64,000 nt of DNA from Faecalicatena_A orotica (GCF_040545875.1 NZ_JBEPMR010000019.1); one strand, 5' to 3'; shown: positions 33,628 to 43,716, counted from the stretch's first letter. A program made the numbers and translations. The notes: generated by a model from the letters alone, not told the origin.

Positions 33628-36261
33628 CTATGCAAAACGAATCATTGTACGAATCATATAGGCCACATTGCTCTGCAGTCTTGCCAGCTCAATTCTTCCG
33701 TCCTCAACGCCATCTACTATCTGGCTTGTATAGGTGTCATCTTTGGATCCCGGGGTAATCCAGCAGTTTCCGGCCTGGACCATCTCGGCTACATCAACGG
33801 TATCATAGCTGGTCCAGTCTGTCATAATAAAACCGTCAAACCTGTTTTCTTCCCTGAGCAGACCGCAAAGCAGTTCAGGATCTGCAGCTGTCGGCCGTCC
33901 GTTTACCGCATTATATGCTGTCATAAAGGAAGCCGGCATGTGTACCTCCATCGCTATTTCAAATGCTTTGAAATAGATTTCCCTGATCGCACGTTCTGAG
34001 ATGATACTTTGGTTCCTCTTTCTTGTAGATTCACAGTTGTTTGCCATCAGATGCTTCATACAGCTTGCAGTTCCGGCACTCTCCATCCCCTTGCTGTATT
34101 CCCCGGCCATCACACCGGCGAGGTACGGGTCTTCGGAAAAATATTCCGGCTGGCGTCCGTTCAAAGGATTTCTGTGGATATTGAGGGCCGGAGCCAGAAT
34201 CATCGGTACTCCGAACGCCTTTGCTTCTTCCCCGATTACTTTTCCCACCTTGGCAGATAATTCTTTATTAAATGTTGCACAAATGGTGACTCCGGAAGGC
34301 ATTCCAATATTTTTCATATTGAGGTTCACTCCGGAGTTTCCATCAGAAACAGGAAAATCAGGGAGATTCAGCCCTTCTGCCTGAAAGACTTTTCCGGCCT
34401 CTCCGATTCCTTCCATTCCCCAGCCTGCCGATGCACAAACGGAAATTCTGGCAAGCTCCTGAACGGAAAGCTGTGCCACAAAAACATCCACATTTTCAGG
34501 ATTTTTCTTGATATCCTCATAAGTGAGCGGCTGAATCGGTTTTTCACCATGAAATACTGCGGGATATTTCTTACGCTCTTGATAAGGCTGGAAAGTTGTC
34601 TTTCCTTCTACAACACCGGAATCCTTTCCTTTCGGATAAGTCTTCTCCGGATTTCTTTTGGAAAGAGTCTCTATCTCTCTGCCCGGTATCATCAGATTCG
34701 TTACTTTCTTAATCACTTCTTCCGCAGCCACATAGAATTCCCCACAGTTTGGAGCTTCCGAACTATTTCCGATAAATATCCGATAGTTACCTGATTCCAG
34801 AATATAGGATGCATCCTCGCCACGATAAGAAGTAAGATGCTTTTTAGGAATAACAAATGTAAGTTCCTTTTCTTCCCCTGCTGTAAGTTCTTTCGTTTTC
34901 TCAAATGCCACAAGTTCCCGCTCCGGCTTTTCTAACGTTTTGTCAGGTTTCCCGATATATACCTGAACGACTTCTTTCCCAGGCAGATTCCCCATGTTCT
35001 TAACATGAACAACACAAGTCAGATTTTCCCCATCATAACAGAATGATTCCGGCTCTATCACAAAAGTGGTATAACTTAAGCCAAACCCAAATGGGAAAGC
35101 CGGTTTTTTGTGAAATGTGGTGAAGTAGCGGTATCCCACATAGATATCTTCTTCATAAACGGTATCTGCAAACAACTCACATTCTGCATCCAGCCGTGGT
35201 TTATCGGCACAGTCGTAAAAATTCTGCGCGGCTGGAATATCGAAATAGTCCTGTGCCCATGTATCCGGAAGTTTCCCGGATGGATTTACATCACCTGAAA
35301 GGATATCCATCAGAGCGGGACCGGCAAGCATTCCGGCATACCCGAGATAGATGAGTCCGTCCACTTTGTATTTTTCCGCAAAGGTAACATTGATGGGGTA
35401 TCCGACATTTAAGATGACTACAGTTTTTGAAAATGTGTCTGTCAATTTCCGAATCAGAACATCCTCTTCATCATCCAGATAAAACTCCCCTTTTGCCGTG
35501 GAGCAGTCCATATTCTCTCCCGCAGCCCTTGTAATCAGCATGACTGCAATATCAGATTTTTCTTTTGCTCTTTCAAGCATATCTTCCGGCGGAATCAAAT
35601 CTTTGTCACATCCATAGAAAACAGATAATTCTTCATTTAGTGTATAATCCGTCCGGTCATGGACTGCTTCTGCCAGATTTGTGCTGTATCGAGGATTAAT
35701 TTTCCCTGCTCCCACGGCTCCGATGCGAAATTCATGTACACCCTTTCCGAATAGGTTCAAAGTTGTATTTCTTTTAAGCGGAAGTACATCGTTTTGATTT
35801 TTCAATAGCACGATCCCCTCCTGTGCCGTCTGAAGTGCAATTGCTTCATGTCCGGCATACTCTGCTTTCGGTTCTTCCCTGTCAATTCCGGTGACCGTCA
35901 AGTCCTGCGGATTCATCTCATTTCCATCTGTATCCCGGAAGCCCTCCACATGTAAGGTATAGTTCTTAGCGTATTCCGTTACGAGACCACGGAGCGGTAC
36001 ACCGAGAATCCACATGTTTCCCATAAGTTCCATTGACTCTAAGACATAACCTTCAATAGGTTTTCCGTCTAAAGTGACCTTACCTTTCACGGAGTCATCC
36101 ATCTGCTTTGCCCACATCAATATCAGGCATCCGGATAATCTGCGGTCAAGCATAAAATACAAACCATCAATGTCGTGAAAATCATAGACCAGCGGTCCCG
36201 TGGCAAAAAGAAGCGGTTTATCATTCTTTCCTGTAGGTAAACTTGCGAAAAAATCATTCAT
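33628..36261 (-). CDS. cytoplasmic circularly permuted GH3 beta-glycosidase
   Basis: The product has 877 residues and no signal peptide or TM helix. An N-terminal about 120-residue beta domain (DGLYFMLDRRLSG onward) precedes the permuted GH3: C-terminal domain first (AQEGIVLLKNQNDVLPL), Fn3-like after FGFGLSYT, and then the TIM barrel (PVSDGNSGVN, NIHRNPLNGR) with nucleophile candidate Asp815 in IMTDWTSYD. At the acid/base region it has RAAGENMDC, unlike the G-E-G of the two membrane GH3s. It should act on imported beta-glucosides or xylosides. ATG 36261 follows GGAGGAC. Confidence 0.88.
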   Translation of the reverse strand: MNDFFASLPTGKNDKPLLFATGPLVYDFHDIDGLYFMLDRRLSGCLILMWAKQMDDSVKGKVTLDGKPIEGYVLESMELMGNMWILGVPLRGLVTEYAKNYTLHVEGFRDTDGNEMNPQDLTVTGIDREEPKAEYAGHEAIALQTAQEGIVLLKNQNDVLPLKRNTTLNLFGKGVHEFRIGAVGAGKINPRYSTNLAEAVHDRTDYTLNEELSVFYGCDKDLIPPEDMLERAKEKSDIAVMLITRAAGENMDCSTAKGEFYLDDEEDVLIRKLTDTFSKTVVILNVGYPINVTFAEKYKVDGLIYLGYAGMLAGPALMDILSGDVNPSGKLPDTWAQDYFDIPAAQNFYDCADKPRLDAECELFADTVYEEDIYVGYRYFTTFHKKPAFPFGFGLSYTTFVIEPESFCYDGENLTCVVHVKNMGNLPGKEVVQVYIGKPDKTLEKPERELVAFEKTKELTAGEEKELTFVIPKKHLTSYRGEDASYILESGNYRIFIGNSSEAPNCGEFYVAAEEVIKKVTNLMIPGREIETLSKRNPEKTYPKGKDSGVVEGKTTFQPYQERKKYPAVFHGEKPIQPLTYEDIKKNPENVDVFVAQLSVQELARISVCASAGWGMEGIGEAGKVFQAEGLNLPDFPVSDGNSGVNLNMKNIGMPSGVTICATFNKELSAKVGKVIGEEAKAFGVPMILAPALNIHRNPLNGRQPEYFSEDPYLAGVMAGEYSKGMESAGTASCMKHLMANNCESTRKRNQSIISERAIREIYFKAFEIAMEVHMPASFMTAYNAVNGRPTAADPELLCGLLREENRFDGFIMTDWTSYDTVDVAEMVQAGNCWITPGSKDDTYTSQIVDGVEDGRIELARLQSNVAYMIRTMIRFA

Positions 36262-36320
36262 TCCTGTATTGTCCTCCTTTGAGACGTCATTATAATCGTT
36301 TACTAATAGAATTATAATAA

Positions 36321-36356
36321 AAAAGTAACATGGAAGTTTTCCTCCATGTTACTTTT
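36321..36356 (-). promoter_or_regulatory. 14-bp inverted repeat before the GH3-GH2 operon
   Basis: AAAAGTAACATGGA (36321-36334) and its complement (36343-36356) enclose 8 nt; on the minus strand TTATTATAATT follows. It can end the AraC transcript and also carries a TATAAT for the GH3 gene. Nearly the same sequence stands before the GH43 gene at 41267, which suggests an AraC binding site as well as a terminator. Confidence 0.7.
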
Positions 36357-36388
36357 ATGTCATCATTGTTCTTTTTGTCTGCCAAACT

Positions 36389-37579
36389 CTAAAACACAAT
36401 CGTCTGTTGATGTTTATTCCTGTATTCTTTTGGAGTCATACCATAAAATTGCTTAAAGTTCCTTCCAAAATGGCTCTGCGATGAAAAGCAAAAATACTCT
36501 GCAATCAAAGCAATGGAATAATTCGAAAATTTAAGCATATTTGCGGCATGTGCACAGCGCTCTTTCATAATATAATTCTGAATCGTGATCCCCTCTACTT
36601 CCGAAAATCTTCTGGCAAGGTAACTCCTGTTAATTCCGATTGCAGGGGCGATATCTCCGACCTGAATTGGTTTTCTCAAATTTTTTGCGATATATTCCTT
36701 ACACTGCTCTATATATAGCACATTGCTGTTTTCCTCTTTCGACTGCCGTACACATAGGGTGAACTCGTACTCGGCTTTTGTGGCAAGGGCATACATTTCT
36801 TGAATATTCTTACTTTTTTCCAGCCGCTGCAGGTAAATATCTGCAAGGCTGTAAGCCCGTTCCTGTTTCATTCCTCCCTGTGCTGCTGCTCTGGCCATAA
36901 GGCTGATTAATGTTACGGTAAGATATTCTGCCTGTTTTGCGGCATTTTGAGCTACAATTCCGACATGTTCTGTATCTAAATTATCCGTTCCCCGGATAAT
37001 TCGATTCATAGCATCAATATCTCCGTCACGTACGGTCTGCATCAAACGGTTTTCAAATTCTATACTATTGTGGTCCCACTCTATTTCGGACTGTTCCAGT
37101 TGGTATTGTTCTTCTTCTGCCAGAGAATTCCATCGAAATATCGAATCATTTTGTGAGGCAGTCTGTATCTTTTCTACCGGAATCTCCTCGCCTGTTTCCA
37201 GATACGTTAAGAAGGATAAGATTTCCATTACAGTTTTAATTTCCATACGATGAATGATAAATTCATGCCCCAAATGGTGCTTATGGCAATATTTCATTGA
37301 TATAGCTTCACTGACAGGATTTCGCGAAACCGGGCCAAGTAATATTAGTTTATCTTTGCTGTCTCTTATTGCACCAAAATAAATATTCTCATCTTCCTGA
37401 AGTAAAACAGGAACCTCTTGTTCTTTTGTGACTTCATCAATAAATTGAAATGTTTCTGTTTTTTTATTTAAACTAAATTTATTATGATCTGGATAGCTAA
37501 AAACCGAATTCTGATTATCATAAACGGAAATAGGAATATTACAAATTTTACAGATTTTTTTTAATATTATTTCTTCCAT
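36389..37579 (-). CDS. AraC-family regulator of the GH3-GH2 operon
   Basis: I place the start at ATG 37579 (MEEIILKKICKICNIPISVYD), with GGAG 6 nt upstream; 20 more open codons lie above it. The product is 396 residues. The C-terminal double HTH reads VGDIAPAIGINRSYLARRF and SIALIAEYFCFSSQSHFGRNFKQFYGMTPKEYR. The N-terminal region and helical linker (ARAAAQGG) match the AraC genes at 42314 and 2055. It lies directly above GH3-GH2 on the same strand and is their probable activator. Confidence 0.9.
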   Translation of the reverse strand: MEEIILKKICKICNIPISVYDNQNSVFSYPDHNKFSLNKKTETFQFIDEVTKEQEVPVLLQEDENIYFGAIRDSKDKLILLGPVSRNPVSEAISMKYCHKHHLGHEFIIHRMEIKTVMEILSFLTYLETGEEIPVEKIQTASQNDSIFRWNSLAEEEQYQLEQSEIEWDHNSIEFENRLMQTVRDGDIDAMNRIIRGTDNLDTEHVGIVAQNAAKQAEYLTVTLISLMARAAAQGGMKQERAYSLADIYLQRLEKSKNIQEMYALATKAEYEFTLCVRQSKEENSNVLYIEQCKEYIAKNLRKPIQVGDIAPAIGINRSYLARRFSEVEGITIQNYIMKERCAHAANMLKFSNYSIALIAEYFCFSSQSHFGRNFKQFYGMTPKEYRNKHQQTIVF

Positions 37580-37650
37580 AGTAATCTCCATAACATAATC
37601 TTTTTCATAATGAATCCGGTCGTTCACCGGACAAACCATCGTCTTACTTT

Positions 37651-37683
37651 AAAGGAAGCTGTCCTCTATAGCCAGCTTCCTTT
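37651..37683 (-). other. hairpin in the AraC leader
   Basis: AAAGGAAGCTG (37651-37661) and CAGCTTCCTTT (37673-37683) form an 11-bp stem. On the minus strand a TATAAT (37684-37689) lies right upstream, so the hairpin would be at the 5' end of the AraC mRNA; it could equally end transcripts from the permease above. Role open. Confidence 0.5.
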
Positions 37684-37710
37684 ATTATACACGATTATGT
37701 CCATAAAATT

Positions 37711-37800
37711 TTATATTTTTTGTAGCTTTACTTCCGAAAGTTTTTGTTCCAGCTCAGAAAGCATCTCATCTGTCAAATCATCTGGTGAAAATTGATTCAT
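37711..37800 (-). other. short frame, 29 codons, origin unknown
   Basis: MNQFSPDDLTDEMLSELEQK and nine more codons read to a stop at 37711. The acidic, helical composition looks like a real protein end rather than chance, but no ribosome site is evident and I do not recognise it. It could be the tail of a deleted gene. Confidence 0.3.
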
Positions 37801-37842
37801 AATCTTCAAAGAGTACGCTCCGGCCGATGGATTTATGGGTGG

Positions 37843-39210
37843 CTAGGCGTTATGATTCCGTCTTTCTTCAAGTTCAGCCTGAATCTTGCCTGTTTCTTTT
37901 TCCAGCTTATAGAAATGAAGAATCACCAGCATAATGACACAGAGAATTGCGGGGATAAGGCTGTATGACCACGAAATCGCCATTTTTGCTGAGGCTGTCT
38001 GCTGTCCGGCGCCACCTATAAATCCTGATACTGCCATTAAAAGACCGAGCAGTCCGCTTGCCAGTCCGCCGCCGACCTTTGTTGCAAATCCATATACAGA
38101 GTTTACCATGCCTTCTACCCTGACTCCCGTTTTCCATTCACCATAATCCATACACTGTATTACAAAGATACTGCCAATCATCATTAATGCCGATGCCCCT
38201 GGGATTCCTGCAATGAGAGAACCAGCCAAAATCATAGTTACATTTGCACCTGCAAAATATTTAATTATATTTCCGATAATTGCCGTAACAAGCCCAATCC
38301 TGACAAAATTCATTCCACCGATTTTACGGACTGCCAGCGGGAACAATAATAGTACAAACGGTGTCAATATCCCAAGCATTCCAATTAGGGACATGGAAGC
38401 CAAATCACCAACTATGTACTGAAAATAGTAACTTCCAACACCTGAGCCAAGACTATTATACACACTGCATAAAAGTGCTGCCGCCGCCAGAATAAACAGG
38501 TATTTATTGTGACTGATACTTTTAATAGAATCTTTAAATGAAATAGTAGATATATTCTTTTGCGTATCATCCTCCGCTGTCTCTATTTCTTTTATACAGA
38601 AGAAACGGATTAAACCAATAATTGTAAACGGAACACCAAAAACTAACATGATTTTCGTCCATCCTCCCGGCTGTGTTCCCCAGGATGCCATCAAAATTGG
38701 CAGAACAATACTGACTGCTGTTGGGAAAAGAGTAGCCATTATACCGGCTACTGTCAGCGCTTTTGCCCGAAGTCCTTCATCTGTAGTAGAACGTGCGAGA
38801 AAAACAGCTTCTGAGGAACTAAGAAATGTAACACACACTGCATTAATCAGCACATACAGCACAAAAAAGTATATTGCCTTGCCTGTAGTACCCATACTGG
38901 CAGGTGTACTGAACAATAGTACCGTCAGTATCCACGTTGGAATTAAAAACAGTTCATACGGCCTTGCTTTCCCTAACTTAGTATGTGTTTTGTCAATGAT
39001 GAAACCTGCAATTAAATCGGTAACTCCGTCAAATATTCTTGAAACCAGCAGTAATGTTCCTACAAGTCCGGCAGATAACCCGGCACTTTCTGTCGCATAG
39101 AAGGTAACCTGCATCAGAAGCATAGTGTTAACTCCAAGCGCAAATCCTCTTGTACTCCACGCCCACGGATACCAGCGGTTTCTTTTTTTCTGTGTTTTAA
39201 CTTCCTTCAT
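37843..39210 (-). CDS. GPH-family sugar:cation symporter
   Basis: The start is ATG 39210 (MKEVKTQKKRNRWYPW), with AGGAGAG upstream; 31 open codons above it have no ribosome site. The 455-residue protein has about twelve TM helices and the family motif SRIFDGVTDLIAGFIIDKTH followed by KLGKARPYELF. It lies below the GH43 gene (39355) and should import its substrate. An N-terminal WSTRGFALG replaces the usual GYGLG. Confidence 0.92.
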   Translation of the reverse strand: MKEVKTQKKRNRWYPWAWSTRGFALGVNTMLLMQVTFYATESAGLSAGLVGTLLLVSRIFDGVTDLIAGFIIDKTHTKLGKARPYELFLIPTWILTVLLFSTPASMGTTGKAIYFFVLYVLINAVCVTFLSSSEAVFLARSTTDEGLRAKALTVAGIMATLFPTAVSIVLPILMASWGTQPGGWTKIMLVFGVPFTIIGLIRFFCIKEIETAEDDTQKNISTISFKDSIKSISHNKYLFILAAAALLCSVYNSLGSGVGSYYFQYIVGDLASMSLIGMLGILTPFVLLLFPLAVRKIGGMNFVRIGLVTAIIGNIIKYFAGANVTMILAGSLIAGIPGASALMMIGSIFVIQCMDYGEWKTGVRVEGMVNSVYGFATKVGGGLASGLLGLLMAVSGFIGGAGQQTASAKMAISWSYSLIPAILCVIMLVILHFYKLEKETGKIQAELEERRNHNA

Positions 39211-39354
39211 TTTCCAACTCTCTCCTATCTTCTTAATTATTTCTGCTTTTACAATTCTGACATTGATTAAATAATAATTGAAGTTACAGCTCTTAAATAT
39301 CATGTATGTTGTTATTTTGACATTAGTGTCGCTTATTCATCAAATGTATATCAG

Positions 39355-41187
39355 CTACCGAACTTTTATCACTGCTCCTTCTGTAATGCCATTTTCATTG
39401 AATGTATCAATTCTCGCATAGACACTTTGTCCTTTCACAAGTGCAGCAATCCGTTTTTCATTCTTTTTATATACAATACAACTGTGATACAGCTTGTCTG
39501 GCACATATCCCCAAAGGATATTTACCCCCACAGCATCTTCCGCATTCCAGGATACATCCATATCCAGATCTCCCTCCAATTTGATTACAACATTTTCGGC
39601 TTTCTTCGGAAGATCTCCATTTCCGTTTCCAAATACACGGATTCCCGATACAGTTGGAACCATATCGTAAGGTAATTTTACAATTGTGAGCTTTATAAAA
39701 CGGAGTTTTTCTGTCTCCGGTAGCTCAATAAAATCATCACTGTAATCTGTATTTGTTCTGCTCTTATCCATAAGTATGTGATAATCTGTACCATCCTCAG
39801 AACCTTCCAGTACCCAACAGGTCTGCTGCTTTTCCATGTCAATGTACCGTTCGTCAAGATATGACTTCACCGCCTCTTTACCTTCCGGTATTGGAAGATA
39901 TAGTTCGTCTTCTACGAAATGAAGTTGTATCGCTGCTACATCCTTTGCTGTTCCCAAATCTATCTGTAGCCATTCTCCTGATTGACAGGTATCGGCTTTC
40001 CAGAATGTTCTGATATCCTCATCCGTTACATATTGCATTCCATTTCCAGATGATGCTGTCACTTCTTTTCCATAAGAAAGCAACATCCAGTCTGGTTTCT
40101 CAAATGGTTCTGCATCCATCGCAATCGGCCAGTCTGCATATCTCTGATCACAGAAAAGTTCTCCGTCCTCGTCCACTCCTGCCTTCCACAAGCCTAATCT
40201 CCGTTCAAATTTTTCACTGTGCGCAATTCGCATAGACGCTATATGCCACATCTTTCCTTCCTTATCTACCAATGTAGAACCATGACCTGCGGCTGTAATG
40301 AAACCATCCGGCACATAGGAATACGGGTTATTTTTTGCCGAAACAAAGGGACCAAGCGGAGAATCTCCTACATATACTGCATCTCCATATACGTTATACT
40401 CTGTTCCCGGAAATGCGTACTGCAGATAATATTTACCCTGGTATTTTGTCATCCATACCCCTTCCAGATATGGCTTGTTTCCAAATGTTATGCGAAACTT
40501 TTCACGGTATGTCTCCTCATCAAACTGTTCCGACATACCCTGTCCATCCATCTGCCGTTTTACAAATACAAGTACATTGTCTACTTCCGCTTCAATCTCT
40601 TCTTCCGTCTTTGGCGGAATATGGTCTTCGCCCATCCGTTCATATCCCCGTTCCTTTTCGCTGGCTGTAACCAATCCCTGTTTTTCTCCAATAGGTGCCA
40701 TCGTTTCTGGATTCAGTTCCACACCATAAATCGGTTCCGTATTGGAGCTTCCCCAATACAGATAAATCCTTCCATCATCATCCACAAACAGGTTAGGATC
40801 CCAAAAAGGAAATGTTCCCGGAATTTCTTCAAAGGATTCTGTTCTCGGATCCTCTGTCCGATAAAAAGAGCAGTTCTTATCTGCGCTCGATGCAGAAAAA
40901 TACATATACTCACCCACTGCCCTGACATCCGGCGCATAATCATATGCCGGAAGTTCAGGACCGAATTCATAAAACTTCCAATCATACAAATCTTCACTTG
41001 TAAAAAATCCAGCCGTCATGGATGGGAAAAGATAGTAGAGCCCTTTGAATAAAATCAAAGTTGGATCTGCTGCCTCGCGAAATACAGCAAATGGTTTTTC
41101 TTCCCCTTCATAATTAACGGAACGTTTAAACTGATATCGATATTCTAAATTCATCGGATTACAGTAATGCTTTTTACTTTTTTTCAA
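39355..41187 (-). CDS. GH43 enzyme with C-terminal F5/8-type domain (copy 1)
   Basis: The start is TTG 41187, with GGAGGAGAAT upstream; the nearby ATG is in a frame that stops at once. The 610-residue protein has a five-bladed GH43 propeller: AADPT (general base Asp, about residue 41), FPFWDPNLFVDDDGRIYLYWG, YLEGVWMTK (acid Glu), and GHGSTLVD. An F5/8-type discoidin domain follows (ITASSGNG-like start at about residue 368, WLQIDLG), then an Fn3-like end. GH43 enzymes release arabinose, xylose or galactose. There is no signal peptide. The same length and order occur at 53341, so the two are duplicates. Confidence 0.9.
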   Translation of the reverse strand: MKKSKKHYCNPMNLEYRYQFKRSVNYEGEEKPFAVFREAADPTLILFKGLYYLFPSMTAGFFTSEDLYDWKFYEFGPELPAYDYAPDVRAVGEYMYFSASSADKNCSFYRTEDPRTESFEEIPGTFPFWDPNLFVDDDGRIYLYWGSSNTEPIYGVELNPETMAPIGEKQGLVTASEKERGYERMGEDHIPPKTEEEIEAEVDNVLVFVKRQMDGQGMSEQFDEETYREKFRITFGNKPYLEGVWMTKYQGKYYLQYAFPGTEYNVYGDAVYVGDSPLGPFVSAKNNPYSYVPDGFITAAGHGSTLVDKEGKMWHIASMRIAHSEKFERRLGLWKAGVDEDGELFCDQRYADWPIAMDAEPFEKPDWMLLSYGKEVTASSGNGMQYVTDEDIRTFWKADTCQSGEWLQIDLGTAKDVAAIQLHFVEDELYLPIPEGKEAVKSYLDERYIDMEKQQTCWVLEGSEDGTDYHILMDKSRTNTDYSDDFIELPETEKLRFIKLTIVKLPYDMVPTVSGIRVFGNGNGDLPKKAENVVIKLEGDLDMDVSWNAEDAVGVNILWGYVPDKLYHSCIVYKKNEKRIAALVKGQSVYARIDTFNENGITEGAVIKVR

Positions 41188-41266
41188 TTTCCATTCTCCT
41201 CCTTATCAATAAAAGATATAGCTGTTCAGAACGCTGCCTTTTGTTTTGTTAATAAAATAATAATAA

Positions 41267-41302
41267 AAAAGTAACATGCACGTTATCATTCATGTTACTT
41301 TT
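41267..41302 (-). promoter_or_regulatory. 12-bp inverted repeat before the GH43-permease operon
   Basis: AAAAGTAACATG (41267-41278) and CATGTTACTTTT (41291-41302). On the minus strand it continues as TTATTATTATTT, matching the element at 36321-36356 base for base over CATGTTACTTTTTTATTAT. It is about 80 nt upstream of the GH43 start. Confidence 0.7.
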
Positions 41303-41406
41303 CTGTTACTATTGTTGTTTGTTTTAGTGTAAATACAAACATAGATGTAAAATTAAGAGTATCATCATACAGAATACAGCCATTATATTGTATCTCAAGA
41401 ATTTTA

Positions 41407-42276
41407 TTAAACACTCTTTTGTATACAAACCGCCTCGTCAGATAGAGGCTTTCTTGAAGTATCTCGCAACAGTAACTTTGTCAATACAAAGAATACGGTA
41501 CAAGTCAGTGCCGCGCCGACAGACACGTCTGATAAAAAATGCGCTCCCGCTATAATCCTCGCCAGCATCACACAGACAATCCAAACCAATGCTGCCGCAT
41601 ACAGGAACTTAGCTTTCTTATGTAACTTCGGAACCAGTCCCGCCAAAAGCACGATTGACAGGATCATACATGCGTCGGCCGCATGACCTGACGGGAACGA
41701 TTTAAATGTATCATCCAACGGTGTTCCTGCAATACGATACCACGGTGAGAAACGTGAAAAATCATCCAGCATACTATAAAACCGTGGTCGTCCCCAGATA
41801 TTTTTCAAGATTCCGCAAATTCTGCCGACTCCAAAAAACATAAGGATAAGAGTCAGGCTGGTTCTGATTAATATCCCTCTTTCGTTCACCTCGGCAATTT
41901 TCTTTGCCCCAAGCTCCATACCTGCAAATACCAATATCGCAAATATCATCATAGCTGCTCTTCCGACAGTTCCCCACTCCAGAAAGTATCCAGCGATAAG
42001 AAATGGGAGCACTGCATAGTATAGTGATGCCACACCTAACACAAGTATAATGACTACACTAAGCAGCTTCTTGCCTTTATCTCTGACTGCAGATAACAGC
42101 ATAAACCCAAAGGATACTGTCAGCATGGCCGGAACCTGCCCAAACCCATAAAAAAACTTTCCAAACAGATTATCAGGATTATAAACTACCTGCGATATCT
42201 GCAGATCGAAAAACGTTCCGCATAAAAGAAATACTGCCAGAACCCCCATTACACATCCATATACTTTTTTACTCAT
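41407..42276 (-). CDS. PAP2-superfamily membrane phosphatase
   Basis: The start is ATG 42276 (MSKKVYGCVMG), with AAAGGAGGA upstream. The 289-residue protein has about seven TM helices and the three PAP2 motifs: K-x6-RP (KNIWGRPR), PSGH (SFPSGHAADA), and R-x5-H-x3-D (RIIAGAHFLSD). It probably removes phosphate from lipid or isoprenoid phosphates outside the membrane. It lies 38 nt below the AraC gene; no link to sugar use is evident. Confidence 0.92.
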   Translation of the reverse strand: MSKKVYGCVMGVLAVFLLCGTFFDLQISQVVYNPDNLFGKFFYGFGQVPAMLTVSFGFMLLSAVRDKGKKLLSVVIILVLGVASLYYAVLPFLIAGYFLEWGTVGRAAMMIFAILVFAGMELGAKKIAEVNERGILIRTSLTLILMFFGVGRICGILKNIWGRPRFYSMLDDFSRFSPWYRIAGTPLDDTFKSFPSGHAADACMILSIVLLAGLVPKLHKKAKFLYAAALVWIVCVMLARIIAGAHFLSDVSVGAALTCTVFFVLTKLLLRDTSRKPLSDEAVCIQKSV

Positions 42277-42313
42277 AGAGCATCCTCCTTTTTTGTAAAT
42301 TATATATAATACT

Positions 42314-43633
42314 TTACAAAATGATTTCTGCCCCACATAGCATCCCTGTGCTTTTTTTTACATCTTTATACTTTTTCTCCAACGTTATTGCCGCACTTTT
42401 TTGATTACGGTATTCTTTTGGTGTCAGCCCGGAATATTCCTTAAATCGATTTCCAAAGTGGCTTTGTGATGAAAAGCAAAAGTATTCAGAGATAATGGAA
42501 ATCGGATAATCTGAATTTTTCAGCATATTAGCTGCCCGGGCACATCGCTCTTTCGTAATATACTGTTGAATTGTTATCCCTTCCGCTTCCATAAATTTTC
42601 TGGAAAGATAGCTCCTGCTCACCCCAATTGCAGGCGCTATATCTCCGACTTTTATTGGTTTTTGCAGATACTGGTTAATGTATTCTTTACAGCGTTCAAT
42701 ATGTGGAAACCGACAATTTTCCATCTTAGTTATTTTAACCTTTTTCGTGAATTCAATCTGAGCTCTCGATGAAAGCGCTAGCATTTCCTCTGCTTCTTTA
42801 CATGTTTCCAGTCTCCTGAGATATACATCTGCCAGTCCATACGACTTTTCATAGCTCAATCCGCCTTTTGTTGCCGCCCTTGACAGCAGAACAATCAGCG
42901 TTACAGCAAGATATTCCACACGTTTCCGCTCGTCAGCAGCTACATCTCCGATATGCCTATCCTCCAATTGCTCTGTCCCGAGAACAAGCTTATACATTGC
43001 ATCCATGTCTCCGTTTTCTACAATCTGTATCAACTTATTCTCATATTCCATGCTGTTATGGTCTCGTTCATATTCAGATTGGTTTAGCTGCTGATATGCA
43101 GTGTCCCCGGAAGCACTCCATTTTATAATTCCCTCATTGCAATTTGCAATTCTAATTGAATCTGTCTCTATATCCTTGCCATTAATCAGGAAGCCGGCTA
43201 AAACAAGAAGTTTAGCCATCTCCTTTTTCGATTGCTGCTTCAAAAGCGGATCCTCATTTAAATGATACCTATAATGATACGAACGCTTTCTCTTTTTATC
43301 TGCTTTTTTCTCCGATGCAGGACCAAAGATAATCAGGTTTTCTTCCTCATCTTTTAGTACCCCGTAAAAAATACTATCATCCTCAAACAGCAAAAATGGC
43401 AGTTCCCTGAAAACTGCCATTTCTTGCATATAATCAAATAATTTTTGCGCCTTGTCATGCAGACATTTGCTTTCTGATGTCAATTGCGGTTCAGACACAC
43501 AAGTATTTCTACATGCAAATACTGACCGAAAAATATTTTCCGGAGGATATTGTTTTATTTTCTCACTGTCCTGATATACAATGACCGGTACCTCAAATAT
43601 CTGATACAACTTTTTTAGTATTCTAGTGTCCAT
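42314..43633 (-). CDS. AraC-family regulator
   Basis: The 439-residue protein is a close paralog of 36389-37579. The C-terminal HTH pair reads VGDIAPAIGVSRSYLSRKF and PISIISEYFCFSSQSHFGNRFKEYSGLTPKEYR, and the linker carries SRAATKGGLSYEKSYGLADVYLRR. It goes about 35 residues past the HTH with no domain I know. AGGA lies 8 nt before ATG 43633. It stands above PAP2, GH43 and the permease and may control them through the shared inverted repeat at 41267. Confidence 0.9.
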   Translation of the reverse strand: MDTRILKKLYQIFEVPVIVYQDSEKIKQYPPENIFRSVFACRNTCVSEPQLTSESKCLHDKAQKLFDYMQEMAVFRELPFLLFEDDSIFYGVLKDEEENLIIFGPASEKKADKKRKRSYHYRYHLNEDPLLKQQSKKEMAKLLVLAGFLINGKDIETDSIRIANCNEGIIKWSASGDTAYQQLNQSEYERDHNSMEYENKLIQIVENGDMDAMYKLVLGTEQLEDRHIGDVAADERKRVEYLAVTLIVLLSRAATKGGLSYEKSYGLADVYLRRLETCKEAEEMLALSSRAQIEFTKKVKITKMENCRFPHIERCKEYINQYLQKPIKVGDIAPAIGVSRSYLSRKFMEAEGITIQQYITKERCARAANMLKNSDYPISIISEYFCFSSQSHFGNRFKEYSGLTPKEYRNQKSAAITLEKKYKDVKKSTGMLCGAEIIL

Positions 43634-43701
43634 TTTTATTTTCCTAAATCCTCCTGTTTTTATATATTGTATAAAGAGAGTCTGTCGAATAAAATATCAT
43701 G

Positions 43702-43716
43702 CATATTACTTTTTTA
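43702..43716 (+). promoter_or_regulatory. single half-site like the shared inverted repeat
   Basis: CATATTACTTTTTTA on the plus strand differs by one base from CATGTTACTTTTTTA of the elements at 36321 and 41267. It lies about 70 nt upstream of the AraC gene at 42314 and may mark self-control. The rest of 43634-43794 shows nothing else. Confidence 0.35.

Noticed and set aside
39319..39330. GACATTAGTGTC as a third TetR-type site
   Set aside because: Only the outer bases agree with TGACACAAGTGTCA, and it is in a plain intergenic stretch with no promoter around it.
40219..41052. Plus-strand open frame of 277 codons
   Set aside because: It is the complement of the GH43 gene; its Cys/Arg/Phe-rich composition is typical of a shadow frame.
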